Part shown: positions 1 through 7,241 of the stretch, in pieces | Layout: every line of letters begins with the position of its first letter | How positions within the stretch are numbered: the first letter of the stretch is position 1 | Source of the DNA: Erysipelotrichia bacterium | GTDB taxonomy: Bacteria; Bacillota_I; Bacilli_A; Erysipelotrichales; Erysipelotrichaceae | NCBI GenBank assembly: GCA_009929095.1 | Contig: SABF01000035.1 | Coordinates: 1 to 10,742 of the forward strand | Length of the DNA stretch: 10,742 nucleotides | Direction of reading: 5' to 3' | The notes under the pieces: model-generated | Databases searched by the model: none | What the model was told of the DNA's origin: nothing | The model's input: only the letters and a program-made list of their open reading frames with translations | Made by a program: the position numbers and the translations under genes

Positions 1-33
1 CAACAGATAATCGACTATATCAATCAATATATT

Positions 34-438
34 TCAGAGAAATAAAGTCGATATCTCATTTTTAATATGTAATTTATCAGCGAGATAAGGTAAGTTTTTT
101 ACAACTCCCTTTTCAATCACTTTACTTTCGATAACAAAACCAGCCTCGTTTAATATTGCAGATAACCCTGTGTTCTCAACTGTCAAGTCCTCTCCAAAAT
201 ATATTCTATGGTCGGCGTCATCTTTAGTTACAAATGTACTAATATTTTGAGCTTTATAAACATAACCTTCTTTTACAAGTTCATTGATTGCATTCTTAAC
301 AGTCATGCGGTTTATGTTGTATGTCTCTGCCATCTGTCTTTCACTTGGCAGTTTTTCTCCAGGAAGAAATTCATTATTCCTAATTCTTTGAATTATCATT
401 TCTTCCAATTAAATATAAAGTGGTTTGTAATTTTCCAT
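34..438 (-). pseudogene. GntR-family (UTRA type) transcription regulator, broken and cut short
   Basis: The frame from 408 down encodes a GntR winged-helix domain: LPGEKLPSERQMAETYNINR, then TVKNAINELVKEGYVY. The beginning of a UTRA effector domain follows and stops at TGA 34-36, halfway through a domain that normally takes the protein to about 240 residues. The original start is probably ATG 436-438, which has a Shine-Dalgarno AGGAAAG at 444-450. From there the reading is MENYKPLYI, a TAA stop (409-411), then LEEMIIQRI. GntR proteins typically read PLYxQL here, so a CAA to TAA change is the simplest explanation. Beyond the second stop, another frame resembles the next UTRA stretch (FISLKYID, then a stop), so decay continues to the window edge. 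The ATG lies 11 bases after the stop of the upstream GntR gene, so the two were translationally linked. A TTG at 406-408 directly after the nonsense codon could let ribosomes restart and make a DNA-binding-only protein. The family call is firm; the loss of function is inferred. Confidence 0.85.
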
Positions 439-449
439 TTTTACTTTCC

Positions 450-1156
450 TTATGATTTATAAACAAAAAAATCTCTTTTCATATAGCTGTTAGAATATTC
501 TATTAGTACAGCATCCGTATCGTAAACAGCTCCATGCTGGTAAATGATTTTTGATCCCTCATCTAGTACTAATAATTTTCTTATTTTATTATCAGGCCAT
601 ATCACATCAACAAGTTGTTCACTATATTGTAACTTGATGCCATATTCTTTATTTATTATTCTATAAATTGAATTGTTTTCTAAATCATATTTATTAAAAT
701 TAGGACATTTTTTTGTGAAATATATGACGTATCTAAACAAATCGGAACATTATCCACAGTTCTAAGTCTTTCAATATAATAAAATTTTTCACCCAAAGTG
801 CATTTTAAAAATCCATTTTGATTTTTCTTTGCTTCAATTAATTTGCAACATAATAATTTGGTTTTTGAATCTATCGCCATTTGAAATAGTTCATCGGTCA
901 AAGAAAAAATGCTAGTTGTTTTCTTTACAATTCTTGGATTATTTAAATAATAACCGCTTTTAGCCACTGCACGAATCATTCCCTCTTCTTCAAGAATACG
1001 TAATGCGGAGCGAATGGTTAGTCTCTGAACATTAAACCGTTTACATAAACTTCTTTCACTTGGAAGACAATCTCCAGCCTTATAATTATCATTTTCAATT
1101 AAAAATTTTATTTCATTAGCGAGTATAAAATCGTTATTCGTGTCTTTATTGTACAA
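450..1156 (-). pseudogene. GntR-family (UTRA type) transcription regulator, frameshifted
   Basis: Two overlapping frames together make one complete regulator of about 235 residues. The first part (1156 to about 714) has the GntR helix-turn-helix (LPSERSLCKRFNVQRLTIRS, then LRILEEEGMIRAVAKSGYYL) and the start of the UTRA ligand-binding domain (FYYIERLRTVDNVPICLDTS). The second part (about 714 to 450) carries the rest of UTRA (CPNFNKYDLENNSIYRIINK, then YGIKL, ending FFVYKS). They join if one base is added to the A7 run (T7 on the plus strand, 708-714), giving YISQKKCPNFNKYDLE. The lesion is therefore a single lost A in a homopolymer; a sequencing error or transcriptional slippage could mimic it. 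Regulators of this family usually bind sugar phosphates or similar metabolites and repress nearby transport or catabolic genes; no such genes remain here. The first codon is a TTG at 1154-1156 with no visible Shine-Dalgarno, so the start is uncertain. The stop (450-452) overlaps the ribosome site of the next GntR gene. Confidence 0.85.
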
Positions 1157-1160
1157 TAAA
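1145..1160. promoter_or_regulatory. 16-bp perfect palindrome at the GntR gene start, possible operator
   Basis: TTTATTGTACAATAAA reads the same on both strands over 16 bases and contains the proposed TTG start codon of the upstream GntR gene. GntR/UTRA repressors bind as dimers to palindromes, often with a TTGT/ACAA-like core, and commonly regulate themselves. An operator that blocks the gene's own transcription is therefore a reasonable inference. An AT-rich palindrome can also arise by chance, and no binding evidence is visible. Confidence 0.4.
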
Positions 1161-1270
1161 ATAGTAAAAAATATACGCCATTTTTACAGAAAAAGTTGAT
1201 GGATGCACCAAAAAATGAACAATGGTTTAAAAAAGAGCAATCATCTCTGACAAAAAGGGAGGAATACAGT

Positions 1271-1605
1271 ATGTTAACAAACAGACATTATTTAGAAATG
1301 TTGGCACCAGCAGAGATTGTCTAAATAAATACGCTATTTTTCTATAATTAGTTGCTGAGGTTCATGAAATCCAAAAAGATCAATATCTATGGGACATTTT
1401 CACACGTGCCACATAATCAGCAAAAACGTTAACAGAAAATTTGATTCTCGATACGTATACTAAAGTGCCTGAAGCAGTGGCTCAGCAGCAGAATACGCTT
1501 AGTACACTCAGACAAGACACAAAGCAGCAACTAATTGTAGAAAAACAGCGAATAAATATTACATTTTTCAACCACACAAAACAAAAGTTAAAAATTAGAC
1601 AATGA
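1271..1605 (+). pseudogene. decayed gene of unknown family, cut by the IS end
   Basis: A strong ribosome site (AGGGAGG, 1256-1262) stands 8 bases before ATG 1271. The frame reads MLTNRHYLEMLAPAE and stops at TAA 1322-1324. Protein-like sequence continues in another frame: CLNKYAIFL, a stop at about 1345, VAEVHEIQKDQYLWDIFTRA from 1351, a stop at 1414-1416, then an open stretch of 62 codons (SAKTLTENLILDTYTKVPEA, later TLSTLRQDTKQQLIVEKQ) ending at TGA 1603-1605. That last stop is formed by the first bases of the IS terminal repeat, so the gene appears to have been interrupted there. The recoverable part is about 110 residues, hydrophilic and Gln-rich, and probably helical in its second half. 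The frame of ATG 1271 is also open upstream to at least 1199 (MDAPKNEQWFKKEQSS), so the original gene may have been longer. I do not recognise the family. Joining the pieces into one gene is inference from spacing and composition. Confidence 0.45.
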
Positions 1606-1776
1606 AGTGAACCCTGAAAGTTGGACAACAACCGGAGGGGTTTTCTTATGAAACTGACGTATGAGCAGAAAGTAGAAATATACAGAGAACGAAAAGAAGA
1701 GTATTGTACATGGTCGATGCTATCAAAAAAATGGGAGATTAATAGTGAGAGTCTGGTGCATATAGTGCAGAAGTAA
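1603..1776 (+). mobile_element. IS3-family insertion sequence, left-end fragment
   Basis: The stretch at 1603-1629 (TGAAGTGAACCCTGAAAGTT, then GGACAAC) has the form of an IS3-family terminal inverted repeat, starting with TG and ending in the AGTTGGAC motif common in the IS150 group. It is followed, as expected, by a ribosome site and the start of orfA. No matching right-end repeat (a GTCCAAC-type sequence) is seen before the GNAT gene, and orfB is absent. Only about 175 bases of an element normally about 1.3-1.5 kb long remain. The right boundary is approximate. Confidence 0.7.
1648..1776 (+). pseudogene. IS3-family transposase OrfA, N-terminal stub
   Basis: ATG 1648 follows GGAGGGG (1634-1640) with a 7-base gap. 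The 42-residue product begins MKLTYEQKVEIYRERKEEYC and continues WSMLSKKWEINSESL before TAA 1774-1776. This matches the first helix-turn-helix of IS3-family OrfA proteins, which bind the element's ends and are normally about 90-170 residues long. The DDE catalytic domain, carried by OrfB, is missing entirely, so the stub cannot transpose. Codon and base usage is AT-rich like the surrounding remnants. Confidence 0.65.
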
Positions 1777-1780
1777 GATG

Positions 1781-1833
1781 AAAGTAGACATACAAAAAAG
1801 TCATAATTGACTTTCAAGTGCATCTACTTTTTT
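1781..1833 (+). terminator. long interrupted hairpin followed by a T run, possible terminator
   Basis: An outer stem AAAGTAGA (1781-1788) pairs with TCTACTTT (1823-1830). An inner stem AAAGTCA (1797-1803) pairs with TGACTTT (1808-1814) around a TAAT loop. The outer stem runs into T6 (1828-1833). The form is that of an intrinsic terminator on the plus strand. It is AT-rich and has an internal loop, so strength is doubtful. It sits 4 bases after the orfA stub stop and just before TATAAT (1835-1840) and the ribosome site of the next remnant. It may therefore be an IS-derived terminator or part of the old upstream region of the sugar transferase gene. Confidence 0.4.
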
Positions 1834-1860
1834 CTATAATGAGGTAAAGGAGGAAAGAAC

Positions 1861-2010
1861 ATGGAATCAGGAAGATAGCGATTTATAAGCGATTTATAGA
1901 TGTTATTCTAGTCATGGCAGAGTTCTCTCACTTTCTGTTTGATTAGACACTTATAGAATAGCTGAGGCCTCTGTCTTTATTCAATCTGTTCTGGTCTCAC
2001 ATCAATTGTA
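1861..2010 (+). pseudogene. remnant of an undecaprenyl-phosphate sugar transferase gene
   Basis: AAAGGAGG (1846-1853) precedes ATG 1861 by 7 bases. The ATG frame reads MESGR and stops at TAG 1876-1878. A shifted frame from 1878 reads AIYKRFIDVILVMAE, which closely matches the conserved N-terminus of membrane sugar transferases that start exopolysaccharide or glycan repeat units (YKRFIDxILAL). A further one-base shift gives RVLS(P)FCLI at about 1920-1945, matching the family's next element, VLSPxFL. EASVFIQ at about 1965-1985 sits where the family has GPVFFKQ. The gene, normally about 200-470 codons, is reduced to about 150 bases with several frameshifts and no catalytic domain. The N-terminal match is specific. 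The later matches need assumed indels and are weaker, and the right boundary is a guess. It suggests that a surface-polysaccharide locus once stood here. Confidence 0.5.
1877..1898 (+). repeat. 11-bp tandem duplication
   Basis: AGCGATTTATA occurs twice in direct succession (1877-1887 and 1888-1898), inside the YKRFID codons of the sugar transferase remnant. Removing one copy brings the MESGR frame into line with RFIDVIL. The duplication, whose length is not a multiple of three, can therefore account for the frameshift. Confidence 0.85.
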
Positions 2011-2032
2011 ATCGTACAAACTCGTTGTGTAG

Positions 2033-2042
2033 TGTATATACA
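2033..2042. promoter_or_regulatory. 10-bp palindrome upstream of the GNAT gene
   Basis: TGTATATACA is a perfect palindrome 50 bases before the GNAT start codon. It resembles half-site pairs used by small dimeric repressors, but in AT-rich DNA it may be chance. No well-spaced -35/-10 pair is seen around it; TTGTGT at 2025-2030 and TATAAA at 2053-2058 are 22 bases apart. Confidence 0.2.
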
Positions 2043-2092
2043 AATGGACGATTATAAATATTTATGAAATGACTTAAAGGAGAAATATACAA

Positions 2093-2524
2093 ATGCTTAT
2101 TAGAGAAGCACATAATGAAGATTTAAAAGGTATCCTTGAGATATATAATCAGCCTGACATGGATGATGGTAAGACTTTATCTACAGCACAGGCAGAGGTA
2201 ATTTTTAAAAGAATATCAAATTACCCCAATTATAAAATATTCGTTACAATTGATGACGAAAAAATCATTGGAACTTTTGCTGTAGCAATTATAGATAATC
2301 TAGCTCATATGGGGGCTACTTCAGGGTTAATTGAAGATGTTGTTGTAAAGACAGATTGGCAAGGTAAGGGTGTTGGAAAACAAATGATGGAATATGCTAT
2401 AGAGTATTGTAAAAAGTATGAGTGCTATAAAGTTGTTTTATCAAGTAATTTAAAAAGAGAGAAGGCTCACCTTTTCTATGAATCTTTAGGTTTTAAAATA
2501 CATGGATATAGTTTTTTATTATAG
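2093..2524 (+). CDS. GNAT-family N-acetyltransferase
   Basis: This 143-residue single-domain protein should transfer an acetyl group from acetyl-CoA to an amine; the substrate cannot be read from the sequence. The acetyl-CoA pyrophosphate loop is QGKGVGKQMM (residues 90-99), matching the family's Q/RxxGxG/A pattern. It is preceded by the beta-4 strand GLIEDVVVKTDW, and AHLFYESLGF (125-134) is the usual C-terminal motif. The length is complete for the family. The start is supported by AAAGGAGA at 2076-2083, 9 bases before the ATG. It is the only intact gene in the AT-rich left part, and its base composition matches that part rather than guaA, so horizontal acquisition is plausible. It converges on guaA with 45 bases between the stops. 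Small GNATs of this type may act on free amino acids, antibiotics or protein ends. Confidence 0.9.
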   Translation: MLIREAHNEDLKGILEIYNQPDMDDGKTLSTAQAEVIFKRISNYPNYKIFVTIDDEKIIGTFAVAIIDNLAHMGATSGLIEDVVVKTDWQGKGVGKQMMEYAIEYCKKYECYKVVLSSNLKREKAHLFYESLGFKIHGYSFLL

Positions 2525-2530
2525 TTATTT

Positions 2531-2561
2531 AAAAAAGCCCTGAACAAAGCCAATTCAGGGC
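2531..2561 (-). terminator. intrinsic terminator of guaA
   Basis: GCCCTGAA (2537-2544) and TTCAGGGC (2554-2561) form a perfect 8-bp stem with a 9-base loop. Read on the minus strand, it is followed by T6 (2531-2536). It lies 9 bases after the guaA stop codon. On the plus strand the stem could slow read-through from the GNAT gene but has no T run. Confidence 0.9.
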
Positions 2562-2569
2562 AAAGTGAA

Positions 2570-4111
2570 CTATTCCCACTCAATTGTTCCCGGGGGCTTC
2601 GATGTAATATCCAAGGCCACACGGTTAACATGAGCCACTTCATTAACAATTCTTGTTGAGATCTTATCCAGTACTTCATACGGAATACGCGCCCAGTCTG
2701 CTGTCATACCATCAATGGAAGTAACAGCTCTTACCACAACGGTATAGTCATAAGTACGCTGGTCTCCCATGACGCCGACACTGCGGATATTCGGAAGACA
2801 GGTAAAATACTGCCAAATGGAACGCTGCAATCCTGCGTTTTTGATTTCTTCGCGAAGAATTGCATCTGATTCTCTGACAATCTCCAGTTTCTCATCTGAA
2901 ATTTCACCCAGCACACGAATGCCAAGACCCGGTCCCGGGAACGGCTGTCTCCAGACAATCTCATCAGTCAGGCCAAGTTCTTTGCCAAGCTGTCTGACTT
3001 CATCCTTGAACAGTGTATTCAATGGTTCAATCAGTTTAAAGTTCAGATCTTTAGGCAGGCCGCCGACATTATGATGAGATTTGATCGTCTGGGCTGTCTT
3101 TGTGCCGCTTTCAATTACATCGGTATACAGAGTTCCCTGAGCCAGCCACTTGATATCCGTGCCTTTTAAAAGGTTTGCCACTTCATCACGGAAGGTATAG
3201 ATAAACTCTGCACCAATGATCTTTCTCTTCTGCTCCGGATCACTGACACCCTTCAGTTTGGATAGAAAGCGTTCGGCCGCATCTATCTTGGTGATGTTGA
3301 TATCCATGTCACGGTTCAATACTTCCATGACACTGTCTGCTTCACCTTTTCTGAGCAGTCCGTGATCAATAAACATGCAGTAGAGGTTCTTGCCGATAGC
3401 CTTGTTCAGAAGTGCAGCCACAACTGAGGAGTCCACACCGCCGCTGAGAGCCAGCAGCACCTTATCGTCACCGACTTCAGCACGGATTTTCTCTACCTGC
3501 ATATCAATAAAGCTCTTCATGTTCCAGTTATTCTTTGCCTTGCATATCTCAAAGACAAAGTTGCTCAGCATATCAAGACCATGCTCCGTATTGCGAACTT
3601 CAGGATGAAACTGCAGAGTATAAATCTTTCTTTCATCATCAGCACTTGCCGCAAACGGGCATGTGTCGCTCTTGGCAATACCGGTGAATCCTTCTGCCAG
3701 TTCAGATACCTGATCTCCATGACTCATCCAGACAGTCTGATGTTTATCCAGGCCTTTGAACAAGGCAGAATCTTCAGTGATATCAAGTTCTGCTCTGCCA
3801 TATTCCTTTTTTGTGCTTGCCTTCACCTGACCATTGAGCATGTAATGTGTCATCTGCATGCCATAGCAGATTCCAAGAATCGGCAGTCCGGAAGTATAGA
3901 TTTCCGGATCGCACTTTGGTGCATCCGCATCATATACACTGTTTGGTCCGCCTGAAAATATTATTCCTTTTACATCTCCCATTGCCAGGATTTCGCTGAG
4001 CTTCATATCACCCGGATGAAGTTCACTGTAAACACCGAATTCACGGATGCGGCGGGCAATCAGCTGATTGTACTGACTGCCGAAATCCAGGACGATGATC
4101 TTATCTGCCAT
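2570..4111 (-). CDS. guaA: GMP synthase (glutamine-hydrolysing)
   Basis: GMP synthase makes GMP from XMP, ATP and glutamine, the last step of guanine nucleotide synthesis in the cytoplasm. The 513 residues are the usual full length. The N-terminal class I glutamine amidotransferase has the nucleophile Cys82 in GICYGMQ and His169/Glu171 in LQFHPEV. The ATP-pyrophosphatase domain carries the P-loop LSGGVDSS (222-229). The C-terminal XMP-binding and dimerisation part includes [12 protein letters not shown] and ends in KPPGTIEWE, a near-invariant end of the family. ATG 4109-4111 follows AAGGAGA (4118-4124) with a 6-base gap. The gene lies 71 bases downstream of pyrG on the same strand with no strong promoter between them, so co-transcription is likely. 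It ends at a good intrinsic terminator. Confidence 0.98.
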   Translation of the reverse strand: MADKIIVLDFGSQYNQLIARRIREFGVYSELHPGDMKLSEILAMGDVKGIIFSGGPNSVYDADAPKCDPEIYTSGLPILGICYGMQMTHYMLNGQVKASTKKEYGRAELDITEDSALFKGLDKHQTVWMSHGDQVSELAEGFTGIAKSDTCPFAASADDERKIYTLQFHPEVRNTEHGLDMLSNFVFEICKAKNNWNMKSFIDMQVEKIRAEVGDDKVLLALSGGVDSSVVAALLNKAIGKNLYCMFIDHGLLRKGEADSVMEVLNRDMDINITKIDAAERFLSKLKGVSDPEQKRKIIGAEFIYTFRDEVANLLKGTDIKWLAQGTLYTDVIESGTKTAQTIKSHHNVGGLPKDLNFKLIEPLNTLFKDEVRQLGKELGLTDEIVWRQPFPGPGLGIRVLGEISDEKLEIVRESDAILREEIKNAGLQRSIWQYFTCLPNIRSVGVMGDQRTYDYTVVVRAVTSIDGMTADWARIPYEVLDKISTRIVNEVAHVNRVALDITSKPPGTIEWE

Positions 4112-4142
4112 GTACGGTCTCCTTAATTTATCTTGTTAAGTA

Positions 4143-4168
4143 AGAAAGCAGAACAATGTCTGCTTTCT
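4143..4168 (-). terminator. hairpin between pyrG and guaA, weak terminator
   Basis: AGAAAGCAGA (4143-4152) and TCTGCTTTCT (4159-4168) form a perfect 10-bp stem with a 6-base loop, 14 bases after the pyrG stop. On the minus strand it is followed by TACTTAACA instead of a clean T run. Termination should be partial, or the hairpin may mainly shape or protect the pyrG-guaA mRNA. Confidence 0.5.
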
Positions 4169-4182
4169 CATTCTACAATACT

Positions 4183-5814
<1,632 letters not shown>

Positions 5815-5839
5815 TCATTGTTTCTAACCATTCACAAAC

Positions 5840-5894
5840 AAAAAATGAGGCGAATAAACCAAACGGTCGAAGCGCCGTTTTTTTTATTGTCCTC
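5840..5894 (-). terminator. pyrG leader hairpin with T run, probable attenuator
   Basis: On the minus strand the stem is built from GAGG/CCTC (5891-5894 with 5847-5850), AATAAA/TTTATT (5883-5888 with 5853-5858) and AAACGG/CCGTTT (5875-5880 with 5861-5866). These are separated by two small symmetric internal loops and closed by the 8-base loop CGCTTCGA. It is followed by A then T6 (5840-5845), the form of an intrinsic terminator. It lies between the pyrG promoter and the pyrG ribosome site, so it should decide read-through into pyrG. The upstream ccdA gene has its own terminator. In Bacillus, pyrG attenuation depends on a GGGC transcript start; that start is not seen here. Confidence 0.65.
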
Positions 5895-5905
5895 GTTCCT
5901 TGAGA

Positions 5906-5934
5906 ATTATATTACAGGGGTATGCCAAACGCAA
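5906..5934 (-). promoter_or_regulatory. pyrG promoter
   Basis: On the minus strand there is a perfect -10 TATAAT (5906-5911) and a weak -35 TTGCGT (5929-5934), separated by 17 bases. The predicted transcript would start near 5899 (GGAACGAGG or one to two bases earlier), giving a leader of about 105 bases that contains the hairpin. Confidence 0.6.
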
Positions 5935-5954
5935 CAATAATCTGATGAATTTTC

Positions 5955-5995
5955 AAAAATTGATGAGGACCGCATGAATACAGGGGATGCGGTCC
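5955..5995 (-). terminator. intrinsic terminator of the uppP-ccdA operon
   Basis: GGACCGCAT (5967-5975) and ATGCGGTCC (5987-5995) form a perfect 9-bp stem with an 11-base loop. Read on the minus strand, it is followed six bases later by ATTTTT (5955-5960). It begins 10 bases after the stop of the CcdA-thioredoxin gene. Confidence 0.75.
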
Positions 5996-6005
5996 ATTGC
6001 CATAA

Positions 6006-7220
6006 TCAGCCAGTCACCTGCGAACCCGAACTGCCAGCCGCAAGATCAATATATTTGAGCATTTGTTCCTCACTGGCATATCCGGGAATGTAGCCATAGA
6101 AGTAGCCATCCGGCTGAACCAGATAAGTCGTTGGATAGCCGGTGATGCCAAACTTTGCTGTTACGGAATAATCCGTATCATACAGTACTGTCAGGGTATA
6201 GCCATTTTCCTTCATGAAATCATTGATATACTCTTTATCCTTTTCATTGCCAAGATCTGGTGTAGCAATCAGAATGATTTTCACATCATCTCTGGACTCG
6301 CTGATTTTCTGCACATGAGGCAGTGCCTGCTTGCAGTAGCCGCACCAGGTTTCAAAGAAATCGATGACCACGGTCTTGCCCGTAAAATCTGTCAGGCTGA
6401 CGGAATTGCCATCATAGTCTTTCAGCGTAAAGCCATATTTTTCTGCATCTGTTAAGCCATCATCTGCAGTCGGCGCCGCTGCTGCAGCAGTGCTTTCAGC
6501 TGCCGCAGAGCTGCCGTAGCTCTTCTGATTGATCGCCTTGAAGGAGTTATAGATCATATAGGCACCCATGATCAGAATCAGAACACCGCCAAGCTTTTGA
6601 GTATATTTAATGACATTCTTTTTCTTTTTTAGGAAACCAAGCATCTCTTCCGTAAAGAGCCCAATCAGGATAAACATGATCACAAAGCCGAATGCATATA
6701 CTGCGATATCCAGAATCCCCATCAGTTTTGTGGATTCGTTAGCTGCTACAACGAGTGCTGATCCCAGCATCGGGCCGTAGCATGGGCTCCAGGCAAAACT
6801 AAAGAAGAAGCCCATAATCCAGGCATTGAGCCAGGCAAATCGGCTCTTCCTCCTGATTGTCACACGATGTTCCTTCTCAAGTGCCGAGATGCGGATAACG
6901 CCAAGAGAAACCAGGGCAAAGAGAATCAGCAGGATGCCGCCGACCAGTGAAAGCTCTGTAGAATGATTCTGAAAATAAGTGCTGAATGCAGTGGTGCCAA
7001 TTGCCGCAAGGAAGAACACCGTACAGATGCCAAACACAAAGAACAGTGTATTGACCAGAGTGCGGATTCGTTTCTGCAGAGGTGTGGCACTTTCATCCAT
7101 CAGCTCACTGTCAGAAGCCAGGTAGCCGAAGAAAAGCGGAATCAGCGGCAGAACGCATGGAGAGAAAAACGAAAGCAGTCCTTCAATGAAGAGACTGCCA
7201 AGACTGAATGCAGAATTCAT
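6006..7220 (-). CDS. CcdA-type thiol-disulfide transporter fused to a thioredoxin-like domain
   Basis: The protein should carry reducing power across the membrane and use it on exported thiol proteins. Residues 1-230 form a CcdA/DsbD transmembrane domain with about six helices. The two conserved membrane cysteines are in FFSPCVLPLIP (Cys22) and AWSPCYGP (Cys147). An Ala/Ser-rich linker (about 235-255) leads to a TlpA/ResA-like thioredoxin domain. It has VVIDFFETWCGYC (active cysteines 293 and 296) and the cis-proline motif ITGYPTTYL (Pro363). With six helices and an outside N-terminus, the thioredoxin domain would lie outside the cytoplasmic membrane. CcdA in many Firmicutes is a separate protein of about 230 residues, so this 404-residue form is a shortened DsbD-like fusion. 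ATG 7218-7220 follows AAAGGAG (7230-7236) with a 9-base gap. It starts 21 bases after the uppP stop, forming an operon. No cytochrome c genes are nearby, so a role in general envelope thiol reduction or repair is inferred. Confidence 0.92.
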   Translation of the reverse strand: MNSAFSLGSLFIEGLLSFFSPCVLPLIPLFFGYLASDSELMDESATPLQKRIRTLVNTLFFVFGICTVFFLAAIGTTAFSTYFQNHSTELSLVGGILLILFALVSLGVIRISALEKEHRVTIRRKSRFAWLNAWIMGFFFSFAWSPCYGPMLGSALVVAANESTKLMGILDIAVYAFGFVIMFILIGLFTEEMLGFLKKKKNVIKYTQKLGGVLILIMGAYMIYNSFKAINQKSYGSSAAAESTAAAAAPTADDGLTDAEKYGFTLKDYDGNSVSLTDFTGKTVVIDFFETWCGYCKQALPHVQKISESRDDVKIILIATPDLGNEKDKEYINDFMKENGYTLTVLYDTDYSVTAKFGITGYPTTYLVQPDGYFYGYIPGYASEEQMLKYIDLAAGSSGSQVTG

Positions 7221-7241
7221 AGTATAAGCTCCTTTATCCGA

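Noticed and set aside
409..411. Possible programmed read-through or recoding at the TAA in the GntR gene
   Set aside because: No recoding signal is visible, and the neighbouring regulator and the rest of this gene are also damaged, so ordinary decay is simpler.
1482..1823. Minus-strand open frame of 113 codons, Cys/Phe-rich
   Set aside because: It spans the IS end, orfA stub and hairpin on the opposite strand; its composition is what antisense AT-rich DNA gives and no family is recognisable.
1..2092. CRISPR array, tRNA gene or attachment site in the gene-poor left part
   Set aside because: No regularly spaced repeats, no cloverleaf-like sequence and no tRNA-end duplication were found by eye.
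5840..5934. Metabolite riboswitch upstream of pyrG
   Set aside because: The leader is about 105 bases with one simple hairpin and no multi-helix aptamer pattern that I recognise; attenuation by a single stem fits better.
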